From positions 4,368,501 through 4,432,500 of the forward strand of contig NZ_CP014275.1 of the NCBI RefSeq assembly GCF_001578105.1: a stretch of 64,000 nucleotides of DNA, given 5' to 3'. The DNA comes from Martelella sp. AD-3. GTDB lineage: Bacteria; Pseudomonadota; Alphaproteobacteria; Rhizobiales; Rhizobiaceae. Both the position numbers and the translations under genes were made by a program. Positions 49,609 to 58,195 of this stretch are shown here, in pieces; the stretch's first letter is position 1; every line of letters starts with the position of its first letter. The notes beneath the pieces were generated by a model that was not told the DNA's origin, made no database searches, and saw only the letters and a list, made by a program, of their open reading frames with translations.

Positions 49609-49792
49609 GCCTGAATTCTCGTGTGCGGCAAATGACCGCGCGTCAATCCTGTCAGATGGTTATGGACCTCCTCGGCCCGGGGGTAAACCCAAAACCGCCG
49701 TAAAAACGATTGTGTGCGGTGTGGCCGATGACGGCAGAAGCGCGTGCCCTGCCGGGGGCCGCCCGCCCACGCCTCGAAGTCTGGCGGAACGT

Positions 49793-50185
49793 CTATCCGC
49801 TCAGCCGCACAAGGGCGGAGAGGACGTCGGAGCGGCGCAGCAGGCCGACTAGCCGGTTGCCGTCGGTCACCGGGAAAACACGGTGCGGATGGGCGATGAA
49901 GGCCTCGGCGGCGGCGACCAGATCGGCGCTTGCCGGAAGGCTGATGACGTTGCGGCTCATGTAATCGGCGACGGTGCCCTTCCATTCCTGGTAGTAGCTC
50001 GCCTGGAGGGCGGGGTTGAAACAGTCCTTCTGGGTGAGGATGCCGCAAAGCGCGCCGCCCTCATCGACAACCGGCGCTGCCGCCGCCTTGCTTTCGACCA
50101 GAAGCGCCACCGCCCGGCGGATCGGCATTTCGGGCGTGACGGTCAGCGCGTCGGTCTTGGCGATTTCCGCGATCGTGTCGGTCAT
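49793..50185 (-). CDS. CBS-domain pair protein
   Basis: 130 aa made of two CBS repeats (TVTPEMPIRRAVALLVESKA ... GGALCGILTQKDC and ISLPASADLVAAAEAFIAHP ... GNRLVGLLRRSDVL). CBS pairs bind adenine nucleotides and regulate a partner. It is the last gene of the nqr operon and overlaps the nqrM stop by 4 bases, so it may sense energy charge or NADH for that complex. That role is inferred. Confidence 0.88.
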   Translation of the reverse strand: MTDTIAEIAKTDALTVTPEMPIRRAVALLVESKAAAAPVVDEGGALCGILTQKDCFNPALQASYYQEWKGTVADYMSRNVISLPASADLVAAAEAFIAHPHRVFPVTDGNRLVGLLRRSDVLSALVRLSG

Positions 50186-50349
50186 TCGGATTGCCTCGAC
50201 AGGCGGTTCGGGCAGCCCTCGCAGGCGGCCTCCTTCATGCAGGCCATGCCGCCGCACGAGCCCTTCAGCGGGCCGCGCCCGACGAAGAGGCCAATGCCAA
50301 GGCCGGCCATGCCGAGAACGACGATCGCGATTGCCAGCAGGATTTCCAT
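50182..50349 (-). CDS. nqrM: Na+-NQR maturation factor NqrM
   Basis: 55 aa. One transmembrane helix (MEILLAIAIVVLGMAGLGIG) and the cysteine cluster SCGGMACMKEAACEGCPNR, the signature of NqrM (DUF539), which helps place iron between NqrD and NqrE. The ATG at 50349 is preferred; the frame to 50430 has no family sequence. It sits between apbE and the CBS gene, as an accessory of the nqr operon. Confidence 0.9.
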   Translation of the reverse strand: MEILLAIAIVVLGMAGLGIGLFVGRGPLKGSCGGMACMKEAACEGCPNRLSRQSE

Positions 50350-50371
50350 GTCCGTGCTCCCTTCGAGGCGA

Positions 50372-51388
50372 TTATAGCAGAAAACGGTCGAAACCGCCCG
50401 TTGTTTCACGCCTGAGGCCTTGGCCCTCATGGAAGAGGAAGAGGGCGGCGATCGACTGGCGGCGGGCCAGCGCCGGGCCGTCCTCGCCGGCGGCCGTCAG
50501 CGCCGTCGCCCAGCCGTCGGCCGTCATCGCGTCTTGCGCCAGAACCGAGACCGAGGCGATCGCGCCCTCGACCGGCACGGCATGGCGCGGATCGATGATG
50601 TGGCTGTAGGTATGGCCGGAAAGCGCATAGCTCTGGGCGCGAAGCCCGGAGGTCGCGACAGCGCCGTCGGCAAGCCGCAGCACGCCGGCGCCGCCATTGG
50701 CTTCCGGCCGCGGATCTTCCACCGCCACCTGCCACGGACGTCCCGCCGGATGATTGCCGCGCGCGACCAGCTCGCCGCCGAGATCGATGAGAAAATCGGA
50801 ATAGCCGGCGTCCATCAGGCGGTTTGCCATCAGGTCGAGCGCGCGGCCCTTGGCGATGCCGCAGAGATCCATGGTGACCCCGGCTTTGGTCTTTCCGAGC
50901 CGGTTTCCGTCGACGGCAAGCGCATGCCAGAGCGGCGGCGCGCCATCCTCGGCGGCCACGCCCTGGATCGGGCCGAAGCCGTAGCGGGCAACCAGCGGGC
51001 CGACGCTCGGATCGAACCAGCCGTCGCTCTTTCGCGCGACATCGAGCGCCGATTGGGCAACGAAGGCGGTTTCGGCAGATACCCTCCTTTCGCCGGGACC
51101 GGAGCGGTTGAAGCCAGTGATCTCGCTGTCTTCGCGCCAGGGCGACATCATCCGGTCGATGCCGGAAAGAAGCGCTTCGATATCGACGCGAAGCGCTTCG
51201 GGCCGGGCTTTGTCGGACACGCTGACGCGCCATGTGGTCGCAAAGGCCTCGCCGGTGATCTGCTGCGTCGCGGGCGCGGATTTCAGGATCGCGGGCGCTT
51301 CGGCCCGGGCAGCGGTTGCGGCCAGAAGACCTGCTCCGGAAAGCGCCAGAACGCGGCGGCGGGTCAGGTATGTATGACGTGCGTTCAT
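50372..51388 (-). CDS. apbE: FAD:protein FMN transferase ApbE
   Basis: 338 aa. A Tat-like signal (TRRRVLALSGAGLLAATAAR), then the ApbE fold: FATTWRVSVSD, MSPWREDSEITGFNRS, KAGVTMDLCGIAKGRALDLM, IDLGGELVARG and TYSHIIDPR. It attaches FMN to threonine in NqrC (and usually NqrB) in the periplasm. It lies 3 bases after nqrF in the operon. Confidence 0.93.
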   Translation of the reverse strand: MNARHTYLTRRRVLALSGAGLLAATAARAEAPAILKSAPATQQITGEAFATTWRVSVSDKARPEALRVDIEALLSGIDRMMSPWREDSEITGFNRSGPGERRVSAETAFVAQSALDVARKSDGWFDPSVGPLVARYGFGPIQGVAAEDGAPPLWHALAVDGNRLGKTKAGVTMDLCGIAKGRALDLMANRLMDAGYSDFLIDLGGELVARGNHPAGRPWQVAVEDPRPEANGGAGVLRLADGAVATSGLRAQSYALSGHTYSHIIDPRHAVPVEGAIASVSVLAQDAMTADGWATALTAAGEDGPALARRQSIAALFLFHEGQGLRRETTGGFDRFLL

Positions 51389-51391
51389 GGG

Positions 51392-52618
51392 TCAGACTCC
51401 GAAATCGTCGTAGAAGATGGACTTCGGCTCGACGCCGAGCCGGTGCAGCGTGGCAGTCACCGCCGAGATCATCACCGGCGGTCCGCACATATAGTATTCG
51501 CAGTCCTCCGGTGCCGGATGGCGCGAAAGCTCGGCGCGCACGATATCATGGATGAAGCCGCTTGCGCCCGTCCAGCGGTCGCCGGGCGCGGGATCGGAAA
51601 GCGCCGGCGTCCACGAGAAATTGTCGTGCTCGGCGGCGATCTTCTCGAACTCCTCGACATAGAACAGGTCGGCGACCGAGCGCGCGCCATAGAAATAGCG
51701 CATCCGCCGTGGCGTGTTCTTGCCGATCTGGTCGTGGATCATGGCCCTCAGCGGCGCCATGCCGACGCCGCCGCCGATGAACACCATCTCGCGATCGGTC
51801 GGCTGCACTTCGAACTCGCCGAAGGGCCCGGAGGCCTCGATCTCGTCGCCCGGTTTCAGCGCGAACAGAAAGGAGGAGACGATGCCGGGCGGAATTTCCT
51901 GTTCGCGGCCGGGGGGCGGGGCGGCAAGGCGGATGTTGAAGACGGCGCGCTCGGCCTTTGCATCCTCCGGCCTGCAGGCGATCGAATAGGCCCGTGTAAC
52001 GGATCTTTCGGCATAGGAGGTCATTTCGGACCAGCCGGACATCGCCCATGCCTCGCGGAAGGGCGGGTCGATGTCGATATCGCGGAAGTCGAGCCGGTAG
52101 GCGGGCGCGGTCAGTTGCATGAAGCCGCCGGCGATGAAATCGAACGGCTGGCCTTCGGGAAGCTGCAGCACCAGTTCGCGGATCAGCGGCGCCTTCATCG
52201 TGTTGGAGACGACGCGGCAGGTAAAGCCCGTCGCGCCGACGAAATCCTGCGGCACCGTCACCGAACAGGGGCCTCTGAGCGCCGTCTGGCAGGCAAGGCG
52301 CATATGGGCGCGACGTTCGGCGGCAGACAGCACGCCGCGTTCGGTCGCCTGCGGTTCGCCCGCGCCTTCGCCGTCCACATGAACGCGGCAGAGCCCGCAG
52401 GTGCCGGAGCCGCCGCAGGCCGCCGGAATGCCGATCCCCGCGCCGTGGAGGACGCCGAGCAGGCGGTCGCCGCGATTGGCAGTGATCTCCATGGTTTCGT
52501 TGACCGTCACCGTCAGCGCCTCGGCGGGGATCAGGCGTGCGCGGGTCATCAGGAGCGCCAGCGTGAGCACGAGGACAAGGCCGACGACGACAAGGGCTCC
52601 GACTGCGATCTCGTTCAT
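51392..52618 (-). CDS. nqrF: NQR-type NADH dehydrogenase subunit F (NADH-oxidising)
   Basis: 408 aa. One N-terminal membrane helix (IAVGALVVVGLVLVLTLALL), a [2Fe-2S] domain with Cys ligands CGGSGTCGLC and the fourth in LACQT, an FAD domain (RAYSIAC) and an NADH domain (FIGGGVGMAPLRAMIHDQIG, YYMCGPPVM). It is the electron entry point of the complex. Its start overlaps the nqrE stop by ATGA. Full length for the family. Confidence 0.95.
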   Translation of the reverse strand: MNEIAVGALVVVGLVLVLTLALLMTRARLIPAEALTVTVNETMEITANRGDRLLGVLHGAGIGIPAACGGSGTCGLCRVHVDGEGAGEPQATERGVLSAAERRAHMRLACQTALRGPCSVTVPQDFVGATGFTCRVVSNTMKAPLIRELVLQLPEGQPFDFIAGGFMQLTAPAYRLDFRDIDIDPPFREAWAMSGWSEMTSYAERSVTRAYSIACRPEDAKAERAVFNIRLAAPPPGREQEIPPGIVSSFLFALKPGDEIEASGPFGEFEVQPTDREMVFIGGGVGMAPLRAMIHDQIGKNTPRRMRYFYGARSVADLFYVEEFEKIAAEHDNFSWTPALSDPAPGDRWTGASGFIHDIVRAELSRHPAPEDCEYYMCGPPVMISAVTATLHRLGVEPKSIFYDDFGV

Positions 52619-53226
52619 GACGTCACCATTTGCGCAAATGCGGAAAAGCCGAGGGACATCATTCCGGCAAGGGTGAAGGTGATGCCGAGCCCGCGCAGGC
52701 CCTGCGGCAGGTCAGCATAGGAAAGCCGGGCGCGGATCGCGCCGAGCAGAACGACGGCGACGCCGAAGCCGAAGCCCTGGCCCAGCCCGAAGACAGCCGA
52801 TTCACCGATGCCATAATCGCGGTCGACCATGAACAGGCTGCCGGCGAGAATGGCGCAATGCACGGTCAGAAGCGGCAGGAACACGCCGAAGGAGGCGTAG
52901 ATCGCCGGAAAGAAACGGTCGAGCACCATTTCCACCAGCTGCACGGTCGCGGCGATGACACCGATGAAGGAAATCAGTTTCAGATAGGAAAGATCGATCT
53001 CCGGCATGCCGGCCCAGGCCCAGGCGCCGGGCGCGAGCAGCGCGTGATAGATCACCTGGTTGAGCGGCACGGTGACGCCCATGACGGCGGTGACCGCGAT
53101 GCCGAGGCCGATGGCTGACGCCGTGCGGCGCGAGAGCGCCAGAAAGGTGCAGAGCCCGAGAAACAGCGTCAGCGGCGCATTCTCGACAAAGGCGGCGCTG
53201 AGGAACAGGTTCCAGAGGTCGGTCAT
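52615..53226 (-). CDS. nqrE: NQR-type subunit E
   Basis: 203 aa, six hydrophobic segments. Contains the membrane cysteines expected to hold the iron shared with NqrD: FLGLCTFLALS and LLTVHCAILAGSLF. Further family segments are FVENAPLTLFLGLC and GLGQGFGFGVAVVLLGAIRA. It carries electrons across the membrane. It overlaps nqrF and nqrD by 4 bases at each end. Confidence 0.94.
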   Translation of the reverse strand: MTDLWNLFLSAAFVENAPLTLFLGLCTFLALSRRTASAIGLGIAVTAVMGVTVPLNQVIYHALLAPGAWAWAGMPEIDLSYLKLISFIGVIAATVQLVEMVLDRFFPAIYASFGVFLPLLTVHCAILAGSLFMVDRDYGIGESAVFGLGQGFGFGVAVVLLGAIRARLSYADLPQGLRGLGITFTLAGMMSLGFSAFAQMVTS

Positions 53227-53888
53227 TTTCCGGCCTCCTCTGTCTTCGGCGGGTTGAACTCCGAGGGTTCGGCCTGCTGCGGCAGCACCGTGCGCACGGC
53301 CCAGACAAGGCCTCCAAGCATGAAGAAGGCGCTCGGGGCGAGCAGCATCAGGTTCAAGGGCGTGAACCAGCCGCCGTCCGCGACCACGGGAAAGACCTGA
53401 TAGCCCATCAGCTTGCCTGCGCCGAAGAGTTCGCGTGCCGAACCGATGACGATCAGCACCAGCGAATAGCCTAGCCCGTTGCCGAGCGCGTCGACCATGG
53501 AGGGCAGCGGCGGGTTGGAGCGCGAGAAGCTCTCCGTGCGCCCCAGCACCAGGCAGTTGGTGGTGATCAGGCTGACGAAGACCGAAAGCTTGCGGCTGAT
53601 GTCGAAGAAATAGGCCTGCAGGAACTGGTCGATGACCACCACCAGCGAGGCGACAATGACGATCTGCACGATCAGGCGGATGGAATCGGGGATATGGCGG
53701 CGGATCAGACTGACCAGCATGGCCGACAGCACCAGTACCGTGGTGAGCGAGGCCGACATGGTCAGCGCCGTTGCCACCGAGGTGGTGACCGCAAGCGCAG
53801 AGCAGATGCCGAGGATCTGCAGCGTCACCGGATTTTGCAGGACGAGCGGCTCCGTCAGCGTCGACCAGAGATTGGTTGACCGGGCCAT
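53223..53888 (-). CDS. nqrD: NQR-type subunit D
   Basis: 221 aa, six hydrophobic segments, with the paired cysteines ILGICSALAVTTS and LITTNCLVLGRTE that bind iron with NqrE. Also FVSLITTNCLVLGRTESFSR and SMVDALGNGLGYSLVLIVIG of the family. I chose the ATG at 53888, 1 base after nqrC ends; the frame to 53930 overlaps nqrC without family sequence. Confidence 0.94.
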   Translation of the reverse strand: MARSTNLWSTLTEPLVLQNPVTLQILGICSALAVTTSVATALTMSASLTTVLVLSAMLVSLIRRHIPDSIRLIVQIVIVASLVVVIDQFLQAYFFDISRKLSVFVSLITTNCLVLGRTESFSRSNPPLPSMVDALGNGLGYSLVLIVIGSARELFGAGKLMGYQVFPVVADGGWFTPLNLMLLAPSAFFMLGGLVWAVRTVLPQQAEPSEFNPPKTEEAGK

Positions 53889-53889
53889 A

Positions 53890-54690
53890 TCAGAACTCCC
53901 CGCGCTGGACGGCGTCGATGAATGGGCCATAGCCCTCGGGCCCGCCCCAGAAGCGCATGATCTTGGTGAACGCGTTGCCGGTGCGTGTGGCGCCGGTTAT
54001 GCCGTCGACCTCGTAATCATTGCCGGCCGCGCCCTTGGCGACGGCAAAGCGGACGGTGCCGGACGGATCGGCAAGCTCGGTGCCGGGGAATTGGGCGAGC
54101 CATGCCGGCTCCTCGATGCGCCCGCCGAGGCCGGGTGTTTCGGCCTGGTTGGTGATCGCAAGGCCTGCAATCGTGTTCATGTCGCCGCGCAGTGCCACGA
54201 TCGCGTCGATCGGCGCCTGATAGCCCGGGCCGGTTACCGGCAGCAGGGCCAGCGAGATATCGCCGGCTTCGTTTCGAAGCAGGTAGATCTGCGCGTAGTC
54301 CGGCCTCCGGCCGATGCCGGCCGTGTCTTCCGCGGGCGACAGCGTGGTCCAGTTGGCCGCGTCGTCAAGGGCTGCGGCAAGGGTTTGCGGCGTCACGTCC
54401 TGTGCCGCCCGTCCCTTCGGCAGGTTGATCACCACGGTGGACAGCGAACCGCCGGATTGCTCGAGGATCTGCGTCATGCCGGGAATGCCGGCGACCAGCG
54501 CCTCAAGCCGGGCCTGTTCCTCCGCCGCCCGGTTGGCCGCCTGGATCGGCCGCAGGATCACGGTAGCGCCGGAGACCATCAGGGCGCAAATGGCGGAGAC
54601 GAGAAAGGCGATGACGACGGTCTTTGTCCGGTTTTCATTGGGCAGCGCCAGAAACCGGCGCCAGGCCGAGAACGGATTAAGGTCAGCCAT
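53890..54690 (-). CDS. nqrC: NQR-type subunit C (covalent FMN)
   Basis: 266 aa. One N-terminal membrane helix (TVVIAFLVSAICALMVSGAT) and a periplasmic FMN-binding domain. The flavinylation motif is DGITGATRTGNAF, with the second Thr of GATRT as the expected FMN ester site. ApbE in the same operon would attach the flavin. The ATG at 54690 overlaps the nqrB stop by 8 bases. Confidence 0.93.
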   Translation of the reverse strand: MADLNPFSAWRRFLALPNENRTKTVVIAFLVSAICALMVSGATVILRPIQAANRAAEEQARLEALVAGIPGMTQILEQSGGSLSTVVINLPKGRAAQDVTPQTLAAALDDAANWTTLSPAEDTAGIGRRPDYAQIYLLRNEAGDISLALLPVTGPGYQAPIDAIVALRGDMNTIAGLAITNQAETPGLGGRIEEPAWLAQFPGTELADPSGTVRFAVAKGAAGNDYEVDGITGATRTGNAFTKIMRFWGGPEGYGPFIDAVQRGEF

Positions 54691-55459
54691 GACGTCTTCT
54701 CCTTTGGGCAAGCCACAGCGCAATGGCGGCTTCGTCCAGCAACGGGGCGGCAAGCGAGGTCAGAAGGGCCGCGGATACGGCCATCTGCACGGGAGCGGCG
54801 CTCTGCCAGCCGAGCGCGAACAGGATGATCAATGCGCCGAAAAAGGCGCCGTTGAGCCAGCCGCCGAGCCTTGTCGAGGCGCTTGCAACGGGATCTGCGA
54901 CGAGCAGGACCAGCACCACGGCAACCGCCGGAAGCAGGGGTGCGACCGGCACGCCGGCGAAATGGGCGCCGCCGATGACGATGACCGCACCCGCGATCGC
55001 GCGCGCCGGCATCACCCCGAAAAGCGCGCCGAGCAGGGCGGCCGGTATCGCGGCCCAGGCCAGCGGCAGCGGCAGATCCGGCCAGGGCGCGGTGACGAAG
55101 CCGAAGCCGAGAAAGGCGAGCGTCACCGTTGCCGGGTTCAGCACGTTTCGGCCCCAGCCGCCGAAGACGAGCTCGGCCATGACCGAGCCGAAAGAGATAC
55201 CGAGAACGAGCTGCACGATGCTGAGCTCCTCCGGCGCGAGGATTGCGATCGCAAGCGCCGTCAGCGCGCCGGCGAAGGAAGGCGGCTGGGCGCGGGCGAG
55301 CATGAAGATCACGTGCCAGAGCCCGGAAATGATCAGCGCCAGCACCAGAAGGCCTGCGGCATCGAGCCCGCCATACCAGAGCCATGTCAGCGCCAGTGGC
55401 ATCACCGAGATCAGCAGAAGCAGGGCGACGGTTTCCCGGTCCCACAAGCCGTGGCTCAT
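54683..55459 (-). CDS. nqrB: Short NQR-type subunit B
   Basis: 258 aa, whereas family NqrB has about 400. It keeps the RnfD/NqrB core: WGRNVLNPATVTLAFLGFGF and ADPVASASTRLGGWLNGAFF with the final AAPLLDE. It lacks the long N-terminal part and, between residues about 110 and 150, I see no SGAT-type motif for the covalent FMN-threonine. About eight membrane helices remain. The gene overlaps nqrA (ATGA) and nqrC. A complex built on it would have fewer cofactors than classical Na+-NQR, and its coupling ion is uncertain. Confidence 0.85.
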   Translation of the reverse strand: MSHGLWDRETVALLLLISVMPLALTWLWYGGLDAAGLLVLALIISGLWHVIFMLARAQPPSFAGALTALAIAILAPEELSIVQLVLGISFGSVMAELVFGGWGRNVLNPATVTLAFLGFGFVTAPWPDLPLPLAWAAIPAALLGALFGVMPARAIAGAVIVIGGAHFAGVPVAPLLPAVAVVLVLLVADPVASASTRLGGWLNGAFFGALIILFALGWQSAAPVQMAVSAALLTSLAAPLLDEAAIALWLAQRRRRHG

Positions 55460-56724
55460 GCCGGTGCCTCCTCTTTCTCAATGGCGTTCAGAAGTCCGCG
55501 CAACTGCGCGGCAAGCGGCGGCTCGGAGAAGGTGACGTAGTCAACCAGCGCCAGGTCCTCCTCAAGCAGTGAAAGCGCGCCAAGGCGGGCGGCGGCCTCC
55601 TGGTCGCCGGCCGAAAGCGCGCGCATCAGGGCGGCAGCGGGAATATCGCCGCCGAAAGCCTGCGACAGGGCGGCCGTCGGGATGATCGGCAGCGGCCGGG
55701 CGGCGCGGGTGAGCGCCGCGGAAAACCAGTGGCCGCGCCTCTTGCCCGATCCGCGGGACAGAACGCTCGCCTGCCGGTCGCGCGGGCCGAGCCAGTGGGC
55801 GGGCCTGCCGTCCAGCACGGAGCCGGCAAGCACCTCATAGGGGCCCGGCTGCACATGGCCGTGACAGAGCCCGCGCAGGTCCGCGCCGGGCTGGCAGCGC
55901 AGCAGGCGCGGTTCGCGCATGGCCGAACCGGTGACGGTCACGAGCCGGGTCTCGGGCAGAAGGCCGGTTGCGAGAAGGTCGCCGAGATCGGCGATATCCT
56001 CGGCATGAATGTCCCAGACGCGGCCATCGATTGCGGCGGGCGCATGGTGGTGGATCTTTATGCCGGCGAGGCCCTGCGGGTGGAGCGTCCCACAGGCGAT
56101 GCGGCGGATGCCGGCCGCGTCGTCGAGGTCAAGAGACCTGCCCTTCGTCTCGCACAGGAAGACCTGATTGCCCGCCAGAAGCCTCAACGCGGAAAGGCCG
56201 CGCGATATGGCCTCCTCGCGGCCCCGGATGGCGTTTCGCGGATCGGGGGCCGCGGGCCGGGTGTCGGCGGCCATGACGAAGATCGCGGCGGGCGTTTCGG
56301 CGAGGGCGGGCATATGGCCGAAGGGCCGGCTGCGGAAAAGCCGCCACAGGCCGGCCTCCTGCATCAGGGCGCGCAATGCCGCAGCATCGCTTTCGGCCCT
56401 GTCGGTTTCAAAGGAATGCCGGCCGCCGCCGTCTTCGCGAAACAGCAGCATCTGGATCAGCCTGCGTCCGGGATTGAGCTCGATCGCCGCCACCCGCGCC
56501 GGCATGGGCGCGACAAGCTTGATCTCCTCTGCCGCGCGCAGCGAGAAGAGCGGCTGGCCCTGGGCAACGCGCTGGTCGACCTCGACCAGCGGCACGACCC
56601 GCAATTCCTCGCCGCGGGCAGGCGTAAGCGCCGCCTCTTCTGTCAGGAGCGTTTGGGCAGCGTGGTCGTCTGGCAATGAGGGGCCGGTCGGCACGGACAG
56701 GCCGGCGGAAAAGAGGCGGTCCAA
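55456..56724 (-). CDS. nqrA: NQR-type subunit A
   Basis: About 422 aa. The N-terminus AGLSVPTGPSLPDD corresponds to the GLDLPIAGTP start of NqrA, followed by the lipoyl-like part (DQRVAQGQPLFSLRAAEEIK, LVAPMPARVAAIELNPG) and VTVTGSAMREPRLLRCQPGA. It is a soluble subunit facing the cytoplasm that assists quinone chemistry. I propose a TTG start at 56724, 8 bases after GGGAG; the open frame reaches an ATG at 56814 with no NqrA-like sequence before. The start lies inside a run of eight T, which could be prone to slippage. Confidence 0.85.
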   Translation of the reverse strand: MDRLFSAGLSVPTGPSLPDDHAAQTLLTEEAALTPARGEELRVVPLVEVDQRVAQGQPLFSLRAAEEIKLVAPMPARVAAIELNPGRRLIQMLLFREDGGGRHSFETDRAESDAAALRALMQEAGLWRLFRSRPFGHMPALAETPAAIFVMAADTRPAAPDPRNAIRGREEAISRGLSALRLLAGNQVFLCETKGRSLDLDDAAGIRRIACGTLHPQGLAGIKIHHHAPAAIDGRVWDIHAEDIADLGDLLATGLLPETRLVTVTGSAMREPRLLRCQPGADLRGLCHGHVQPGPYEVLAGSVLDGRPAHWLGPRDRQASVLSRGSGKRRGHWFSAALTRAARPLPIIPTAALSQAFGGDIPAAALMRALSAGDQEAAARLGALSLLEEDLALVDYVTFSEPPLAAQLRGLLNAIEKEEAPA

Positions 56725-56850
56725 AAAAAACACTCCCAAGGCTTGGCGCCGGACAATCAACTCGTGCCGACAATTGAATTGCCGGGACGGACTGAATTGT
56801 TTAGCATGCAGCAAGCACAGACTATGAATTTTCAGTGGGGGTGAAAAGCC
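56725..56850. promoter_or_regulatory. Divergent promoter of the nqr operon and the pentaheme cytochrome gene
   Basis: 126-base gap with the inverted repeat ACAATT (56770-56775) / AATTGT (56795-56800) and lower GC than its flanks. It must hold promoters for both units, so they are probably co-regulated. GGGGG near 56840 serves the cytochrome gene. Confidence 0.6.
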
Positions 56851-58029
56851 ATGTCTTATGGAGTGAAGCGGTTTTCTTCATTTTTCGTTGCTGTTATTGC
56901 AGCGACATTGACATTTGTCAATTCCGGCAGCGCTTCCGCTCAGGACGACGGAAACGGCGAGGCGGCCGTGGAAGCCCTTGAACTGTTCGTCATGCCACAG
57001 TCCGGGCCGTTCCGTCCGGACCAGATCTCGATCCCGCAGCAAAAGATGATCGAGGCCTGGGCGCGCTCCGCCCATGCCGATGCCTCGGCCGAGGCCTTTA
57101 CCCACTGGGACGGCGAGGGCGAGGTGCCGGCGAGCTGTTCCACCTGTCACTCGGGCGCGGGCTTCCGCGCCTTCCACGGTCTCGACGGCAGCGAGCCCGG
57201 CGTGGCCGCCGCCGTGCCCGTCGGCGGCGTCGTCGATTGCGAGACCTGTCACAATCCGGGTCTCGCGGAGATCACCGCGATCACGTTGCCGAGCGGCATC
57301 GAGCATCCGGTCAAGCCCGGCGTGGAAGCGGCCTGTCTCACCTGTCACTCCGGCCGGGCCGCCGGCGTGACGGTTTCCAGGGCCGTCGGCGACAAGGCCG
57401 ATGACACGCCGGACCCGGAGATCGGCTTCGTCAACCCGCATTATGCGCTGGCCGGCGCCCTGCGCCTCGGCGCCGTCGGGGCGGGAGGCTTCGAATATCC
57501 CGGCAAGACCTATTCCGGCCGCTTCTTCCATGCCCGTCCGGTGGCCGATTGTGCTTCCTGTCATGATCCCCACACGCTGACGGTCGCGGAAGAGACCTGC
57601 CTTACCTGTCACGAGACCGGCAATTTCGACGCGATCCGCATTTCCCGCGTCAGCTATGACGGCAGCGGCGACCTCAACAAGGGCATCCGCTCCGATATTG
57701 CCAGCAATGCGGCGTTGCTGATGGAGACCCTCCGGGATTACGCCGCCAATGTCGCCGGGACGCCGATCGTCTACGAACCGCATTATCCCTATTTCTTCGT
57801 CGACGCGGATCAGGACGGCCGCGCCGACGAGGTTGACGGGCGGACGGCGAGCTACAAGGCCTGGACGCCGCGCAGCCTGAAGGCGGCCTATAACTGGAAG
57901 TTCGTCACCGCCGATCCCGGCGCCTTCGCGCATAATCCGCAATACGCGCTGGAACTGCTCTATGATTCGATCGAAGACCTTTCGGGGCCGCTTGAGGTCG
58001 ATATCAGCGCATTGGGGATCCAGCGCTAA
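56851..58029 (+). CDS. Secreted pentaheme c-type cytochrome
   Basis: 392 aa. Signal peptide YGVKRFSSFFVAVIAATLTF with cleavage near ASA-QDD. Five heme sites CxxCH at Cys96, Cys130, Cys162, Cys234 and Cys250 (CSTCH, CETCH, CLTCH, CASCH, CLTCH). The C-terminal 135 residues have no heme but carry a DADQDGRAD calcium-loop-like motif. I do not recognise a named family; it looks like a periplasmic electron carrier or multiheme oxidoreductase. It is divergent from nqrA and the only cytochrome in the area, so it is the natural partner of the nqr complex. Confidence 0.88.
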   Translation: MSYGVKRFSSFFVAVIAATLTFVNSGSASAQDDGNGEAAVEALELFVMPQSGPFRPDQISIPQQKMIEAWARSAHADASAEAFTHWDGEGEVPASCSTCHSGAGFRAFHGLDGSEPGVAAAVPVGGVVDCETCHNPGLAEITAITLPSGIEHPVKPGVEAACLTCHSGRAAGVTVSRAVGDKADDTPDPEIGFVNPHYALAGALRLGAVGAGGFEYPGKTYSGRFFHARPVADCASCHDPHTLTVAEETCLTCHETGNFDAIRISRVSYDGSGDLNKGIRSDIASNAALLMETLRDYAANVAGTPIVYEPHYPYFFVDADQDGRADEVDGRTASYKAWTPRSLKAAYNWKFVTADPGAFAHNPQYALELLYDSIEDLSGPLEVDISALGIQR

Positions 58030-58195
58030 GGCGTTTCCGGGAAAAGCGGAAGCGCTGAGGGCGGCGATTTCAGCCCTTGCCGCCGGGTCTTTTCGCCCGG
58101 CGGACATTCTGTCCCGTTGCGGCAATCGGCCCGGCCATGATATCGCAGGGCTCTTGCCTGGCGGCGATGCCCGCCTCTCTTTCCTGCCGGAACGG

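Noticed and set aside
50420..52720. Plus-strand open frame of 766 codons opposite apbE and nqrF
   Set aside because: Antisense shadow; apbE and nqrF carry full sets of family motifs.
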